64,000 nucleotides of DNA from assembly GCA_027310565.1 (NCBI GenBank), contig DAIDAP010000027.1, forward strand, positions 1-64,000. The letters are read 5' to 3'. Position numbers and translations under genes: made by a program. Each line of letters starts with the position of its first letter. Positions within the stretch are counted from its first letter, which is position 1. Positions 17,315-26,240 of this stretch are shown piece after piece. Under the pieces are notes generated by a model. That model did not search any database. It was not told the DNA's origin and saw nothing but the letters and a program-made list of their open reading frames with translations. This DNA is from Chloroflexota bacterium (GTDB lineage Bacteria > Chloroflexota > Limnocylindria > P2-11E).

Positions 17315-19554
17315 CGCGGCATGACTCCGGCGGCCCGAGCCTCCGGCGGGGCGCCGGATGGCTCCGCCCTCCGGAAGAGCGGACCGGGCCACCAGGCCCA
17401 CCGCCCGAGGATCCGGGCGATGGCCGGGATGACGAGCGGCCGCACGACGAACGTGTCGACGAGGATGCCGAAGGCGATCGCGAAGCCGATCTGGACGAGG
17501 CTCGCCAGCGGCGTCAGCGCGAGCGTGCCCAGGGTCCCCGCCAGGATCACCCCGGCCGCGGTGATGACCCCGCCGGTGTGCTCGACCCCGCGGGCGACGC
17601 CGCCGACGAGGCCGTGTTGCTCCGCCTCCTCCTTGACCCGCGACATGAGGAAGATGCTGTAGTCGGACGCGAGGACGAGCAGGAGGACGACGAGGAACAC
17701 CGGGACGAGGACGTCGATCCCGGTCGTCCGGTACGTGAGCACGTTCTGGAAGACGAGCGCGGTGACGGCGAGCGTCGTGCCGACCGTCACGAAGACGCTG
17801 GCGAGCAGGAAGACCGGGGCGATGACGCTGCGCAGCAGCAGCCCGATGAGCAGGAGCACCCCGATGCTCGCGAACAGGATGATCCGTGGCGTGTCGGCGT
17901 TCATCGCGTCGACGAGGTCGACGGATTCGGCCGACGCGCCGCCTACGAGGACCGTCGCGCCGCTTCCGGCCGTCCAGCTCGACGCCGCGGCGCGGATCGC
18001 GCGGACCGTGTCGTACGTCTCGTTCGCGTACGCCGCGTTCGCCGACGCCACGACGATCCGCGCGGTCCGGCCGTCGCTCGAGACGTACGGAGCGAGCATC
18101 GCCGGCTGCGCGAGCGCGAGCTGCGCCGGGATCGGCTGGCCGAGCGGGCGGACGGCGCTGCGGACGCTCGCCACGCCGCTCACGCCCGCGAGCCGATCGC
18201 CCAGGCTGCCGATCGCGTCGAGGCCGTCGGGAGAGGCCCAGCCGTCGGGCCGCTCGGCGACGACCTCGATCGGCAGGAGCTGGCCCTGCCCGAAGCGGGC
18301 GCTCACGATGTCGAGGCCCCGGACGGAGTCGTAGCTCGCGGGCAGCTCGCGGTCGATCTCGAAGGTCTGGCGCAGCGACGGCAGGTACAGCGCCGGGACG
18401 AGGAGCAGGAGCAGGCCGGCGGAGAGCACCCGGAGGGGCGCGCGGGCCACCAGGCCGCCGACCCGCGCCCACACCCCCGGCGAGGCGGACGGCGAGACGG
18501 GCTCGAGCCGCGCGGGCCAGAACAGGACGCGCGGGCCGGCGACCGCGAGGAGCGCCGGCACGAGGGTGAGGCCCGCGAGCAGCGTCACGGCGACCGACAG
18601 CGCGAGCCCCGGACCGATCGTGCGGTACATCTCGAAGCTGCCGGTCGCGAAGGCCAGGAAGCCGGCGATGACGATCGCCGCGCTCGAGGCGATGACCGCG
18701 CCGACGCGCGCCATCACGCGCTCGACGGCCGCCTCACGCGACAGTCCGCGCCGCAGCTCCTCGCGGTAGCGCGAGAGCATGAACAGGCAGTAGTCGGTGC
18801 CCGCTCCGAAGATGATGACGATCGCGAACTGCTGGAGGTACGACGAGAACGTCCAGCCCGCACGCATGAGCAGGCCGACGATGCCCAGCGCCACCGCGGC
18901 GCTGGCGGCGATGGCCGCGAGCGGGACGAGCGGCGCGATGGGCGAGCGATAGACGAGCAGCAGCACGACGCTGATGAGCAGGAGCGTGATGAGCGCCGTC
19001 CCCTCGACCGCGGCGAAGCAGGCCACCAGGTGGTCGCCGCCGAGCCCGGCGTCGCCGCTGACGAGCACGCTCGTCCCGAGCGGAGCGGCCGGGAGCCCGC
19101 CGCGGATCGCCTCGACGGTGTCGCCGGTCTGCGCGTCGAAGGCGCCCGTCGAGATCCCGACCGGGACGAGCAGCGTCGTCCCGTCGGCGCTCACCAGGCT
19201 CGAGCGCAGCTCGGGACGATCGAACACGCTCGTCACGGACACGACGCCGTCCGAGCCGAGGCTCGGGATGGTCTGCACGAGCTGACGGGCGTAGGCCTCG
19301 TCGGCGGGCGTCAGGCCGCGCTCGTCCTCGATGACGACGAGCGCCGTCGAGGACGCCCCGGCATCGCTCGGGAACGCCTTGTCGAGCAGGTGACGGGCGT
19401 CGATCGAGGGGACGCCGTGCGCGAGGAATCCCGTCGACATGCTGAATTCGTTCGTTCGCGGCATGACGGCGACGCCGACCGCGGTCGCCACGATCCACGC
19501 GGCGATGATCGGCCAGCGGAAGCGGATCGCCAGTGCGCCCAGCGTCCTGAACAT
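17311..19554 (-). CDS. MMPL/RND-family integral membrane transporter
   Basis: This 747-residue protein has the duplicated RND layout of MMPL proteins: one TM near the N-terminus (FRWPIIAAWIVATAVGVAVM), an extracytoplasmic loop, and a cluster of TMs with GAGTDYCLFMLSRYREELRRG near residue 255. A second periplasmic loop and a second TM cluster follow, with ASDYSIFLMSRVKEEAEQHG. The two Asp/Tyr-containing sequences (GTDYCLF and ASDYSIF) match the proton-relay positions of the family. Such proteins export lipids, hopanoids or siderophores, or confer drug resistance; the cargo here is unknown. The coupled downstream HMA-like protein is an unusual partner. Confidence 0.85.
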   Translation of the reverse strand: MFRTLGALAIRFRWPIIAAWIVATAVGVAVMPRTNEFSMSTGFLAHGVPSIDARHLLDKAFPSDAGASSTALVVIEDERGLTPADEAYARQLVQTIPSLGSDGVVSVTSVFDRPELRSSLVSADGTTLLVPVGISTGAFDAQTGDTVEAIRGGLPAAPLGTSVLVSGDAGLGGDHLVACFAAVEGTALITLLLISVVLLLVYRSPIAPLVPLAAIAASAAVALGIVGLLMRAGWTFSSYLQQFAIVIIFGAGTDYCLFMLSRYREELRRGLSREAAVERVMARVGAVIASSAAIVIAGFLAFATGSFEMYRTIGPGLALSVAVTLLAGLTLVPALLAVAGPRVLFWPARLEPVSPSASPGVWARVGGLVARAPLRVLSAGLLLLLVPALYLPSLRQTFEIDRELPASYDSVRGLDIVSARFGQGQLLPIEVVAERPDGWASPDGLDAIGSLGDRLAGVSGVASVRSAVRPLGQPIPAQLALAQPAMLAPYVSSDGRTARIVVASANAAYANETYDTVRAIRAAASSWTAGSGATVLVGGASAESVDLVDAMNADTPRIILFASIGVLLLIGLLLRSVIAPVFLLASVFVTVGTTLAVTALVFQNVLTYRTTGIDVLVPVFLVVLLLVLASDYSIFLMSRVKEEAEQHGLVGGVARGVEHTGGVITAAGVILAGTLGTLALTPLASLVQIGFAIAFGILVDTFVVRPLVIPAIARILGRWAWWPGPLFRRAEPSGAPPEARAAGVMPR

Positions 19555-19843
19555 CGCGTCCTCCCCCTCCGCTCAGCGCCCGGTCCGCTCGAGTCGCCGT
19601 AGCGCCGCGAGGCCGGACACGTCGAGCGCGGGCCCGCCGTGGACCGCGACGGCGATCGGTCCCCGCAGGGACGGCTCGTGAGCTCCGATGCGGCGCTGCG
19701 CCACCTCGCCGGCCTCCTCCGGGACACGGCTGCCCCGTCGGGAGGAGTCTGGTGCGCGCCGCTGAGGCACGGCTGTGGCCAGGTTGAGGCCCCGCTGGGA
19801 ACCCGGGTGGGGATCCGCTCGCCCCGGGCGGGGGCGCCGCGCT

Positions 19844-20263
19844 TTAGTCCAGCTCGGCGCGCAGCCGGTCCGCGAGGTCCTGCGGGAGGGGCGTCGAGCG
19901 CCGCGACGCGCGATCGATGAGCACGCCGGTCACCTCGGCCGTCGCGGCGACCTCGCCGGTCTCGCCGTTGGTCATCTCGTGCACGTAGGTGAGGCTGGAG
20001 GTACCGACGCGTACGAGGCGCGTGCGGACCGTCACGACGTCGCCGGCGAGGAGCTCCTTGCGGTACGCGACGTCGTAGCGCACGGCCGCGAGCGCGCGCC
20101 CCGAGGTGCGCAGATACGTCGGCGTGAAGCCGATGTCGCTGAAGAAGCTCCAAGTCGCCTGGTCGAACTTCGCGACGTACGAGACGACGTTCATGTGCCC
20201 CATGTGGTCGAGCTCGCGCGGGTACACGACCCCGCGATGCGTGACCCGCGCGCCCTCGGCCAT
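19844..20263 (-). CDS. Acyl-CoA thioesterase, 4HBT hotdog fold
   Basis: This 139-residue hotdog-fold protein is of the 4-hydroxybenzoyl-CoA thioesterase/YbgC type. The signature RELDHMGHMNVVSYVAKFDQATWSFF near residues 17-42 contains the helix and the conserved polar residues of the active site. VAYRKELLAGDVVTVRTRLVRVGTSSLTYVHEM forms the central strands. It probably hydrolyses an acyl- or aryl-CoA in the cytoplasm. It begins 11 bp after the LysR stop on the same strand and so may be the regulator's downstream partner. About 290 bp between it and the MMPL gene hold no convincing gene. Confidence 0.8.
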   Translation of the reverse strand: MAEGARVTHRGVVYPRELDHMGHMNVVSYVAKFDQATWSFFSDIGFTPTYLRTSGRALAAVRYDVAYRKELLAGDVVTVRTRLVRVGTSSLTYVHEMTNGETGEVAATAEVTGVLIDRASRRSTPLPQDLADRLRAELD

Positions 20264-20274
20264 CGGCCCTGAGG

Positions 20275-21189
20275 CTACCCGAGAGCGCGGCAGACCTCCT
20301 TGGCGCGCTCGACGAACGCCAGCGCCGCGGGCGACCGGTACCGATCGCGGTGCCAGGCCAGGGCCAGCACGCGCGGTGGCACATCCGGAAGCTCGAGGAC
20401 GCGTATGGCCGGATCGTTCGCGTCGAGCGCGAGCAGCGGGACCAGCGCCGACCCCACCCCGGCCGCGGCCATGCCCTGCACAATGGCGTTGTCGTCGGAG
20501 CGGAAGACGATGTTCGGGACGAGGCCGTGGGCGCGGAGGTGATCCTCGACCTGGGCGACCGAGCGATGCCGCTTGAAGGCGACCAGCGCGACGCCCTCGA
20601 GCTGGGACGCCGCCACGGTCCCCGACCCGGCGAGGGCCGAGTCCGCTGGTACGGCGAGCACCCAGGGGTCCGTCATGAGCTCGACGGCCTCGAACGGGCC
20701 CTCCGGCAGCGGGAGCGTGCCGAAGGTGAGGTCGAGCTCGCCGTGCTCGACCCGCGGCAGCAGCTCGTCGTCGTCGGCGCCCTCGACCGGACGCAGCTCG
20801 ACGTTCGGCCAGTCCGCCGAGAAGCGCCGGAGCAGCCGCGGCAGGACCTTTGCGCCGACGCTCTGGAACGTCCCGACGCGCAGGCTGCCGATCCCGCCTT
20901 CGGCGAACGCGGTCAGGTCGGCGCGCGCGGCACGGAGGCGGGCGACGATCGCCGCCGCGTGACGCAGGAGCAGCCGGCCGGGCTCGGTGAGCGCGACGCG
21001 GCGCCGGCCGCGCGAGCGCTCGACCAGCCGGTGACCGACCGTCGCCTCGAGCGCGGCGATCTGCTGGCTGAGCGCCGAAGGGGAAACCTCGAGCCGCTCG
21101 GCCGCCCCCCAGAAGGAGCCCGCCTCCGCGATGGCCTGCAGCGCCACGAGATGCCGCAGCTCGAGATCGCGCCAATGATCAGGTTCCAT
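20275..21189 (-). CDS. LysR-family transcriptional regulator
   Basis: This 304-residue protein has an N-terminal winged HTH (LRHLVALQAIAEAGSFWGAAERLEVSPSALSQQIAALEATVGHRLVER, about residues 10-57) and a LysR substrate-binding domain (GSLRVGTFQSVGAKVLPRLLRRF onward). The ATG at 21189 is preferred over a TTG two codons upstream. A -10-like TAGATA lies 6 bp before the ATG, so the message may be leaderless. Target and inducer are unknown; the downstream thioesterase gene and the divergent small ORF are candidates. Confidence 0.87.
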   Translation of the reverse strand: MEPDHWRDLELRHLVALQAIAEAGSFWGAAERLEVSPSALSQQIAALEATVGHRLVERSRGRRRVALTEPGRLLLRHAAAIVARLRAARADLTAFAEGGIGSLRVGTFQSVGAKVLPRLLRRFSADWPNVELRPVEGADDDELLPRVEHGELDLTFGTLPLPEGPFEAVELMTDPWVLAVPADSALAGSGTVAASQLEGVALVAFKRHRSVAQVEDHLRAHGLVPNIVFRSDDNAIVQGMAAAGVGSALVPLLALDANDPAIRVLELPDVPPRVLALAWHRDRYRSPAALAFVERAKEVCRALG

Positions 21190-21248
21190 GAACAATATCT
21201 ATCTTAGTTCCGTTTGCTCTTCACAATTTCGAGGCGCACGCTTGAAGC

Positions 21249-21461
21249 GTGATCGGACTGATCGTCCTGCTCTTCCTCGTCGCGCTCGCGATCGCCGCAC
21301 CGCTGGTCGGCTACGACTCGCGGGTCGTCGACGCGGATCGCCGCGTGCGCTGGTGGCCCGCGGAGCCGCTCGCCGAGCGCGCCGGCGCGGACGCGCGCGG
21401 CCTCGACCGCGGACCGCGGGCTCAGACCAGGCGCACGAAGCGCTTCGCCTTGAGCTCGTAG
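21249..21461 (+). CDS. Possible small single-pass membrane protein
   Basis: This 70-codon frame begins at a GTG, and its first 20 residues form a clean hydrophobic segment (MIGLIVLLFLVALAIAAPLV). GYDSRVVDADRRVRWWPAEP follows, a pattern seen in small uncharacterised actinobacterial and chloroflexal proteins. It is divergent from the LysR gene (59 bp away) and its last 40 bp overlap the 3' end of the convergent CoA ligase gene. No good ribosome site is visible. The TM segment and the WWP motif argue for a real gene, but the evidence is limited and no function is proposed. Confidence 0.4.
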   Translation: MIGLIVLLFLVALAIAAPLVGYDSRVVDADRRVRWWPAEPLAERAGADARGLDRGPRAQTRRTKRFALSS

Positions 21462-22708
21462 CGGGGCAGCGAGCCGGGCGCCGCGAGGGTCACCTCGCAG
21501 CGCAGGCCGAGCGCTCGGTGGATCGCGTCGGCGACGGCGCCGTCCAGTCCGTCGCTCTCGGCGCGTGCCGGCTCGACGATCACCCGCAGCTCGGTCATGC
21601 CGCGCTCGTCGTAGACCTCGACGCGGTATTCGGCGACGTCGGCGAAGCGGCGGATGACGGCCTCGAGCGCGCTCGGGTACACGTTCACGCCGCGCGCGAT
21701 CACCATGTCGTCGACGCGGCCGAGGATCCCGCCGCGGAGCTTCAGCCAGGTGCGGCCACAGCCACAGGTCTCGCGCGCCGCGACGACGTGGTCGCCGGTG
21801 CGGTAGCGGATGACCGGCATGCCCCAGCGCCCGAGGTTGGTGAGGACGAGCTCGCCCTCGCCCTCCTCGGCGACCGCACCGCTCGCCGGGTCGCGGATCT
21901 CGGCGACGAGCTCGCCCTCGACGAGGTGCACGCCGTCGCGTGCCGCGCAGGAGAAGCCGGTCGGGCCGACCTCGGTGGCGCCGGTGTGGTCGAACGCCTC
22001 GACACCGAGCTCGCGCTCGATGCGCTCGCGCGTCGCCGGGATCGACGCGCCCGGCTCGCCGGCGTGGATCGAGACGCGCAGCGCCGACGACGGAAGGTCG
22101 ACGCCCTCCGCCCGCGCGACCTCGGCCAGCCGCAGCGCGTACGTCGGCGTCGAGAGGAGCACGGTCGGGCCGTGCGCGACGATCGCCGCGGCGCGCTCGC
22201 TCGTGCTCTGGGCGCCGCCGCTGACGCACAGCGCGCCGAGCCGCTCCGCGCCGGCGAACGCCGACCAGAAGCCGATGAACGGCCCGAACGAGAAGCAGAA
22301 GAACACGCGGTCGCCGCCGCCGACGCCGGCCGCGGCGTACACGTGGTCGGCCCAGACGCGGGCCCACCAGGCCCACGATTCCGCGGTATCGAGGATCCGC
22401 AGCGGCGCGCCCGTCGTGCCGCTCGTCTGATGCAGGCGGACGTAGCGCTCGAGCGGGTAGGTGAGGTCGGTCCCGTACGGCGGATGGGCGGCCTGGTCGT
22501 CGGAGAGCTCGGTCTTCGTCGTGAAGGGCAGGTCCTGCCAGGCCTCGAGCGCGCGCCCGGGGGCGATCCCCGCGGCCGCGAGCTTGCGACGGTAGAACGC
22601 GTTCGTCGCGAGGACCTCGTCGAGCATCGCGCCGAGCCGCTCGCGCTGGGACGAGCGCCGCGCCCGGTCGGTCCAGCGCTCGCGCTGGTCGGGCCGCGCG
22701 TCGCTCAT
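21422..22708 (-). CDS. Second PaaK-family aryl-acid:CoA ligase
   Basis: This 428-residue adenylate-forming ligase is of the phenylacetate-CoA ligase family. HQTSGTTGAP lies near residue 98, with STPTYALRLAEVA, GATEVGPTGFSC, YRTGDHVV, CGCGRTWLKLRGGILGRVDDMVIARGVNVYPSALE and a C-terminal YELKAKRFVRL. Its ATG overlaps the NUDIX stop (ATGA). It is the last gene of the UbiD - HAD - Pps-like - NUDIX operon, so a logical substrate is the aromatic carboxylate made by the upstream enzymes, for example 4-hydroxybenzoate if the operon carboxylates phenol. The family is well supported; the substrate is inference. Confidence 0.85.
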   Translation of the reverse strand: MSDARPDQRERWTDRARRSSQRERLGAMLDEVLATNAFYRRKLAAAGIAPGRALEAWQDLPFTTKTELSDDQAAHPPYGTDLTYPLERYVRLHQTSGTTGAPLRILDTAESWAWWARVWADHVYAAAGVGGGDRVFFCFSFGPFIGFWSAFAGAERLGALCVSGGAQSTSERAAAIVAHGPTVLLSTPTYALRLAEVARAEGVDLPSSALRVSIHAGEPGASIPATRERIERELGVEAFDHTGATEVGPTGFSCAARDGVHLVEGELVAEIRDPASGAVAEEGEGELVLTNLGRWGMPVIRYRTGDHVVAARETCGCGRTWLKLRGGILGRVDDMVIARGVNVYPSALEAVIRRFADVAEYRVEVYDERGMTELRVIVEPARAESDGLDGAVADAIHRALGLRCEVTLAAPGSLPRYELKAKRFVRLV

Positions 22709-23211
22709 CGGAGGAGGTCCCCCACCACCGACAGGAGCCACCGGTCGATCGGCGATCCGGAGTGCGCGCGCGGCTGGGCGGGCAGGCGCCCCGGCGCGAA
22801 GAGCCCGACCTCCTCCACCTCCTCGCCGGCGACGGCCTCCCCGCCGGTGACGTGCCCACGGTACGCGATGAGGACGATCCCCGTGCCCGGCGCGGCGTAC
22901 ACGCCGGCGAGGCCGTCGACGGCGACGGCGAAGCCCGTCTCCTCGGCCGTCTCGCGCACCGCGGCCGTCTCGGCCGTCTCGTCGATCTCGACGTATCCGG
23001 CGGGCGGCGCCCAGAACGAGCGGAGCGGGTCGTTCGCGCGGCGCACGAGCAGGAGCCGGTCGCCGTCGCACGCACGCATGAGCGCGACCGGCACGGGGTT
23101 GCGGTACGCGACGTAGCCGCACGCCGGGCAGGCCGGCCGCTCGCGCCCGCCCTCCACACGCCGCACGAGCGCGGCGGCGCACCGCGGGCAGAACCGGTCT
23201 TCCGTGCTCAC
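22705..23211 (-). CDS. NUDIX hydrolase with N-terminal zinc ribbon
   Basis: This 168-residue protein has a short zinc ribbon (CPRC and CPAC in the first 35 residues, as in NudC-like enzymes) and a complete Nudix box, GYVEIDETAETAAVRETAEETGF. It should hydrolyse a nucleoside diphosphate linked to another moiety, such as NADH, ADP-ribose or a CoA/AMP conjugate. The GTG start lies 3 bp after the stop of the ATP-grasp gene, and its stop overlaps the CoA ligase start. A housekeeping or repair role for side products of the neighbouring ATP-consuming enzymes is possible but unproven. Confidence 0.85.
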   Translation of the reverse strand: MSTEDRFCPRCAAALVRRVEGGRERPACPACGYVAYRNPVPVALMRACDGDRLLLVRRANDPLRSFWAPPAGYVEIDETAETAAVRETAEETGFAVAVDGLAGVYAAPGTGIVLIAYRGHVTGGEAVAGEEVEEVGLFAPGRLPAQPRAHSGSPIDRWLLSVVGDLLR

Positions 23212-23214
23212 CGG

Positions 23215-24300
23215 CTACCGGCGCGACGCCGGCGGCAGCCGCGAGGTCATCGCGTCGAGCACGTATTCGAGCGCCGTCGCCCGCGGCGTGACCAGCGGCC
23301 GAGCCTCGCGCCGGCTCCAGACCGTCTCCGGCCGGCACTGGAGCATGAGCACGTTGTCGGGGAACGGCGCGGCCGCGTCGACGGCCCACTCGATGTCGCG
23401 CGGCGAGCCGTAGCTGCGCTCGATCGACTTCCCGAGGAGCGCGAGCTCCGCGACCTCGTCGTCGGACAGACACGGGGCCTCGCGCAGCCCCGGCGGGACC
23501 TCCGCGCGCACGACGCCGCCGCCCTCCGCCCGGAGGTACTGGACGGTCTTCGCCGCGATCGTGCGCTGAAGGATGTCGCCCGTCACCTTGTCCACCCAGT
23601 AGCGATCGGGCATGACCTCGCCGCCCACGACGGCGGTGCCTAGGCCCCAGCTCGCCTCGATGACGATCTTGGAGAGGTCGCCGTTCAGCGGATTCAGGGT
23701 GAACATCACGCCGGCCGCGCGCGCGTCGACCATGCGCTGCACGCCGACGCTCATCAGCGCCGCATCGGGCGCGAGGCCGAAGCGCGCGCGGTAGGCGATG
23801 GCCTGCGGCGTGTACAGGCTCGACCAGCAGCGGACCGTGTGCAGCGCCACCGACCGCTCGCCGCGCACCCAGAGGTAGGTGTCCTGCAGGCCGGCGAAGC
23901 TCGTCTCGGCCGAGTCCTCCATCGTCGCGCTCGAGCGGACGGCCACCGGCGGCTCGGGCGTCCCGGACTCGTCGGCGAGCGCCCGGTACGACGCGATCAG
24001 CTCGCGCTCGACCTCACCCGGCAGCGGCGCGTCCTCGATGAGCGCGCGCACCGCGCGGCTCGCTCGGTCGAGCGCGGGCTCGTCGGCGGGGTCGACCGAG
24101 GCGAGCGCGGCGTCGATCCGGCCGCGGAGGCCGCCCCGTTCGAGGAACACCTCGCAGGCGCGCATGGTCAGGGCGAAGCCGGAGGGCACCCGCACCCCGG
24201 CCTGCATCAGCTCGCCCAGGCTCGCGTTCTTCCCTCCGACCAGGGACCGGGCCTCGCGGCCCAGGTCCCTGAACCAGAGGATGTAGGGCAATGGGTCCAT
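23215..24300 (-). CDS. Phenylphosphate synthase beta-like subunit (PEP-synthase ATP-binding domain)
   Basis: This 361-residue protein is a stand-alone copy of the N-terminal ATP-grasp domain of PEP synthase: SLVGGKNASLGELMQAGVRVPSGFALT, VAVRSSATMEDSAETSFAGLQDTYL, GVMFTLNPLNGD, IEASWGLGTAVVGG, and DIEWAVD...MLQCRPETVW at the end. It lacks the phospho-His and PEP-binding domains, which fits the 40 kDa beta subunit of Thauera phenylphosphate synthase. That subunit phosphorylates the alpha subunit's His from ATP. The gene follows the alpha-like gene by 14 bp. The alternative is an unrelated split dikinase for another substrate. Confidence 0.78.
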   Translation of the reverse strand: MDPLPYILWFRDLGREARSLVGGKNASLGELMQAGVRVPSGFALTMRACEVFLERGGLRGRIDAALASVDPADEPALDRASRAVRALIEDAPLPGEVERELIASYRALADESGTPEPPVAVRSSATMEDSAETSFAGLQDTYLWVRGERSVALHTVRCWSSLYTPQAIAYRARFGLAPDAALMSVGVQRMVDARAAGVMFTLNPLNGDLSKIVIEASWGLGTAVVGGEVMPDRYWVDKVTGDILQRTIAAKTVQYLRAEGGGVVRAEVPPGLREAPCLSDDEVAELALLGKSIERSYGSPRDIEWAVDAAAPFPDNVLMLQCRPETVWSRREARPLVTPRATALEYVLDAMTSRLPPASRR

Positions 24301-24314
24301 CGCGCCTCCTGCGC

Positions 24315-26165
24315 TCAGCCGAGGATGGTGACCACCCCCGTGTTGCCGTCGACCCGGACGCGCTGCCCGGTCTTGATGTTCTTCGTCCCGTAGCCGGTGC
24401 CGACGACGGCGGGCAGCCCGTACTCGCGGGAGACGATCGCGGCGTGGCACATGATCCCGCCGATGTCGGACACCGCCGCCTTGATCTTCGTGAAGACCGG
24501 CGTCCAGCTCGGCGCGGTGATCGGGCAGACGAGGATCTCGCCGTCGCGGACGGTCCCGAGCTGCTCGACGCTGAGGACGACCCTCGCGGGTCCCTCGGCG
24601 ACGCCCGGGGAGCCCGCGAAGCCGCGGAGCTCCCTGGCGGCGCCCGGCGCCTCGCGCGGGGCGAGCCAGGTCTTCACGGTGTCGGTGGTGATCCCCCAGA
24701 GCATGACCGTGAACGGCTCCGTGACGACTTCGGGCGCCGGGCCGAGCGCCGGGACCGGCTGCCACTCGCGGAGCTTCTTGATGATCGCCTTGCGCTTGGC
24801 CACGATCGGCGGCCAGTACTTCGGGCCGCGCGCGGGCGTGCCGACCGCCCACGACGTGCAGAGGTCGTAGAGCGCGTCGTGCACCTCGAAGCGGTGCAGG
24901 TAGAAGATGTCGTCGCCGTCGGCGAAGACGCCGTGCTTCGCCAGGAGAGCGCCGAACTCGCGGATCTTGTTCCAGAAGATCGTGTGGTGCCAGTGCTCGA
25001 CGTAGAAGTTGTGGTTCTCGACGAACGGGTAGACCGTGCGCGCCAGCCCGAGCTGGTCGGCGAAGGCCTTGCGGTCCTCCGGCGTCTTGAGCAGGGCCTG
25101 GTACTCGGCGGTGAGGCGGTCGCGCTCGGCGGTCACCTGCGCGATCGGCCGCGAGACGTCCTCACCTTTGCGCAGCCGCAGGATGTAGCTGCGGATGCTC
25201 GAGAAGGGCAGCGTCGCGTCGTCGATCCAGCTGCGGTGGTGGTGGTAGAAGCCGGCGCCGTACGAGAAGTAGAACCACGGGTCCTTCGTCTTCTCCAGGT
25301 CGGCCACCCACTTCTTCCCCGCGGCGCTCTTGTCCAGGTCGGCGAGGACCTGCGCCGGGGTGCGGCCGTCGCCGAACGCGTCCGCGACGCCGAGCTCGAG
25401 CGCGAGCTTCGCCAGGCGCTTCAGCTCGTCGTCGGGCCGGAAGAGCATGACGTCGATGCCCGAGACCATCTTCGCGACGGTCTGGTCGGCGATGTCCGGG
25501 AAGGCCTTCTTGCAGAACCCGTAGTACGTGAGGTACGCGAGGTACCCGAGGTTGAGGAACTCGAAGTGGAGCTGCCACATCTTGTACATGTTCTCGATGC
25601 AGCGGTCGTAGGCCGCGAGGAGGTGATACGCCGAGGTGATCCCCCGGCCCTCGGTCACGACGGCCTCGTCCTCGAAGTCAGGCAGACCGGGCACGACGAT
25701 CGCCTTCAGCTCGGCGATCGTCTCCTTCGCCTTGCCCTCCCACTTCGCGTACAGCTCGTTCCAGTGCTCGTAGTAGTAGCCGGCGCGCTTGGTGAAGAGC
25801 GCGGCCCGACGCTCGACCTCCTTGGGGTCGGTGACCGCGTTCGCGCTGATGTACAGGTAGCCGTTGACGACGCGCTGGTCGATGCCCAGGGCCGGCGGGA
25901 TCGCGAAGACGCGGACGGTGTACTGGCTCAGCGCCACCCACCAGCTCTCGCAGGTGATCGTGTCGAACGGGAAGAGCGGCTCGGGGTGGTGCATCCCGTC
26001 GAAGTACCAGAACTTGGCTTCCTCGAACTGTCGCCGCTCCTCGCTGAACAGGTAGTAGTACGGGTACATGTCGCGCCAGCCCTCGGCGCCCGGCGGGGTG
26101 CCGACCTCGAACGGGCTGGGGAACCGCGCCGCCGATGTCCGCGGCGCACTCTCCGCGATCGCCAT
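24315..26165 (-). CDS. Phenylphosphate synthase alpha-like subunit (phospho-His, PEP-mobilising domain)
   Basis: This 616-residue protein has a long, mostly helical, aromatic-rich N-terminal part (DMYPYYYLFSEE, FWYFDGMHHPEPLFPFDT, CIENMYKMWQLHFEFLNLGY, YHHHRSWIDD, ENHNFYVEHWHHTIFWNK). A C-terminal PEP-utilising mobile domain follows, with the phosphorylatable His near residue 574 (GGIMCHAAIVSREYGLPAVVGTG). Size and layout match the 70 kDa alpha subunit of phenylphosphate synthase, which transfers phosphate from its His to phenol. The ATG at 26165 is preferred to a GTG one codon upstream because AAGGAGGAG lies 6 bases before it. Phenol as substrate is inferred from the family and from the UbiD neighbour. 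Confidence 0.78.
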   Translation of the reverse strand: MAIAESAPRTSAARFPSPFEVGTPPGAEGWRDMYPYYYLFSEERRQFEEAKFWYFDGMHHPEPLFPFDTITCESWWVALSQYTVRVFAIPPALGIDQRVVNGYLYISANAVTDPKEVERRAALFTKRAGYYYEHWNELYAKWEGKAKETIAELKAIVVPGLPDFEDEAVVTEGRGITSAYHLLAAYDRCIENMYKMWQLHFEFLNLGYLAYLTYYGFCKKAFPDIADQTVAKMVSGIDVMLFRPDDELKRLAKLALELGVADAFGDGRTPAQVLADLDKSAAGKKWVADLEKTKDPWFYFSYGAGFYHHHRSWIDDATLPFSSIRSYILRLRKGEDVSRPIAQVTAERDRLTAEYQALLKTPEDRKAFADQLGLARTVYPFVENHNFYVEHWHHTIFWNKIREFGALLAKHGVFADGDDIFYLHRFEVHDALYDLCTSWAVGTPARGPKYWPPIVAKRKAIIKKLREWQPVPALGPAPEVVTEPFTVMLWGITTDTVKTWLAPREAPGAARELRGFAGSPGVAEGPARVVLSVEQLGTVRDGEILVCPITAPSWTPVFTKIKAAVSDIGGIMCHAAIVSREYGLPAVVGTGYGTKNIKTGQRVRVDGNTGVVTILG

Positions 26166-26240
26166 CACACTCCTCCTTCTCGAGAGCGGCCGCGCCGCCC
26201 TCGGAGCCGCCTCACCGCCGACCGCCCTCGCTCCCCTCGA

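Noticed and set aside
19573-19770. A 65-codon minus-strand ORF between the thioesterase and MMPL genes
   Set aside because: The tail GPIAVAVHGGPALDVSGL looks protein-like, but there is no ribosome site, the first half is Arg/Ser-rich noise, and no family is recognised.
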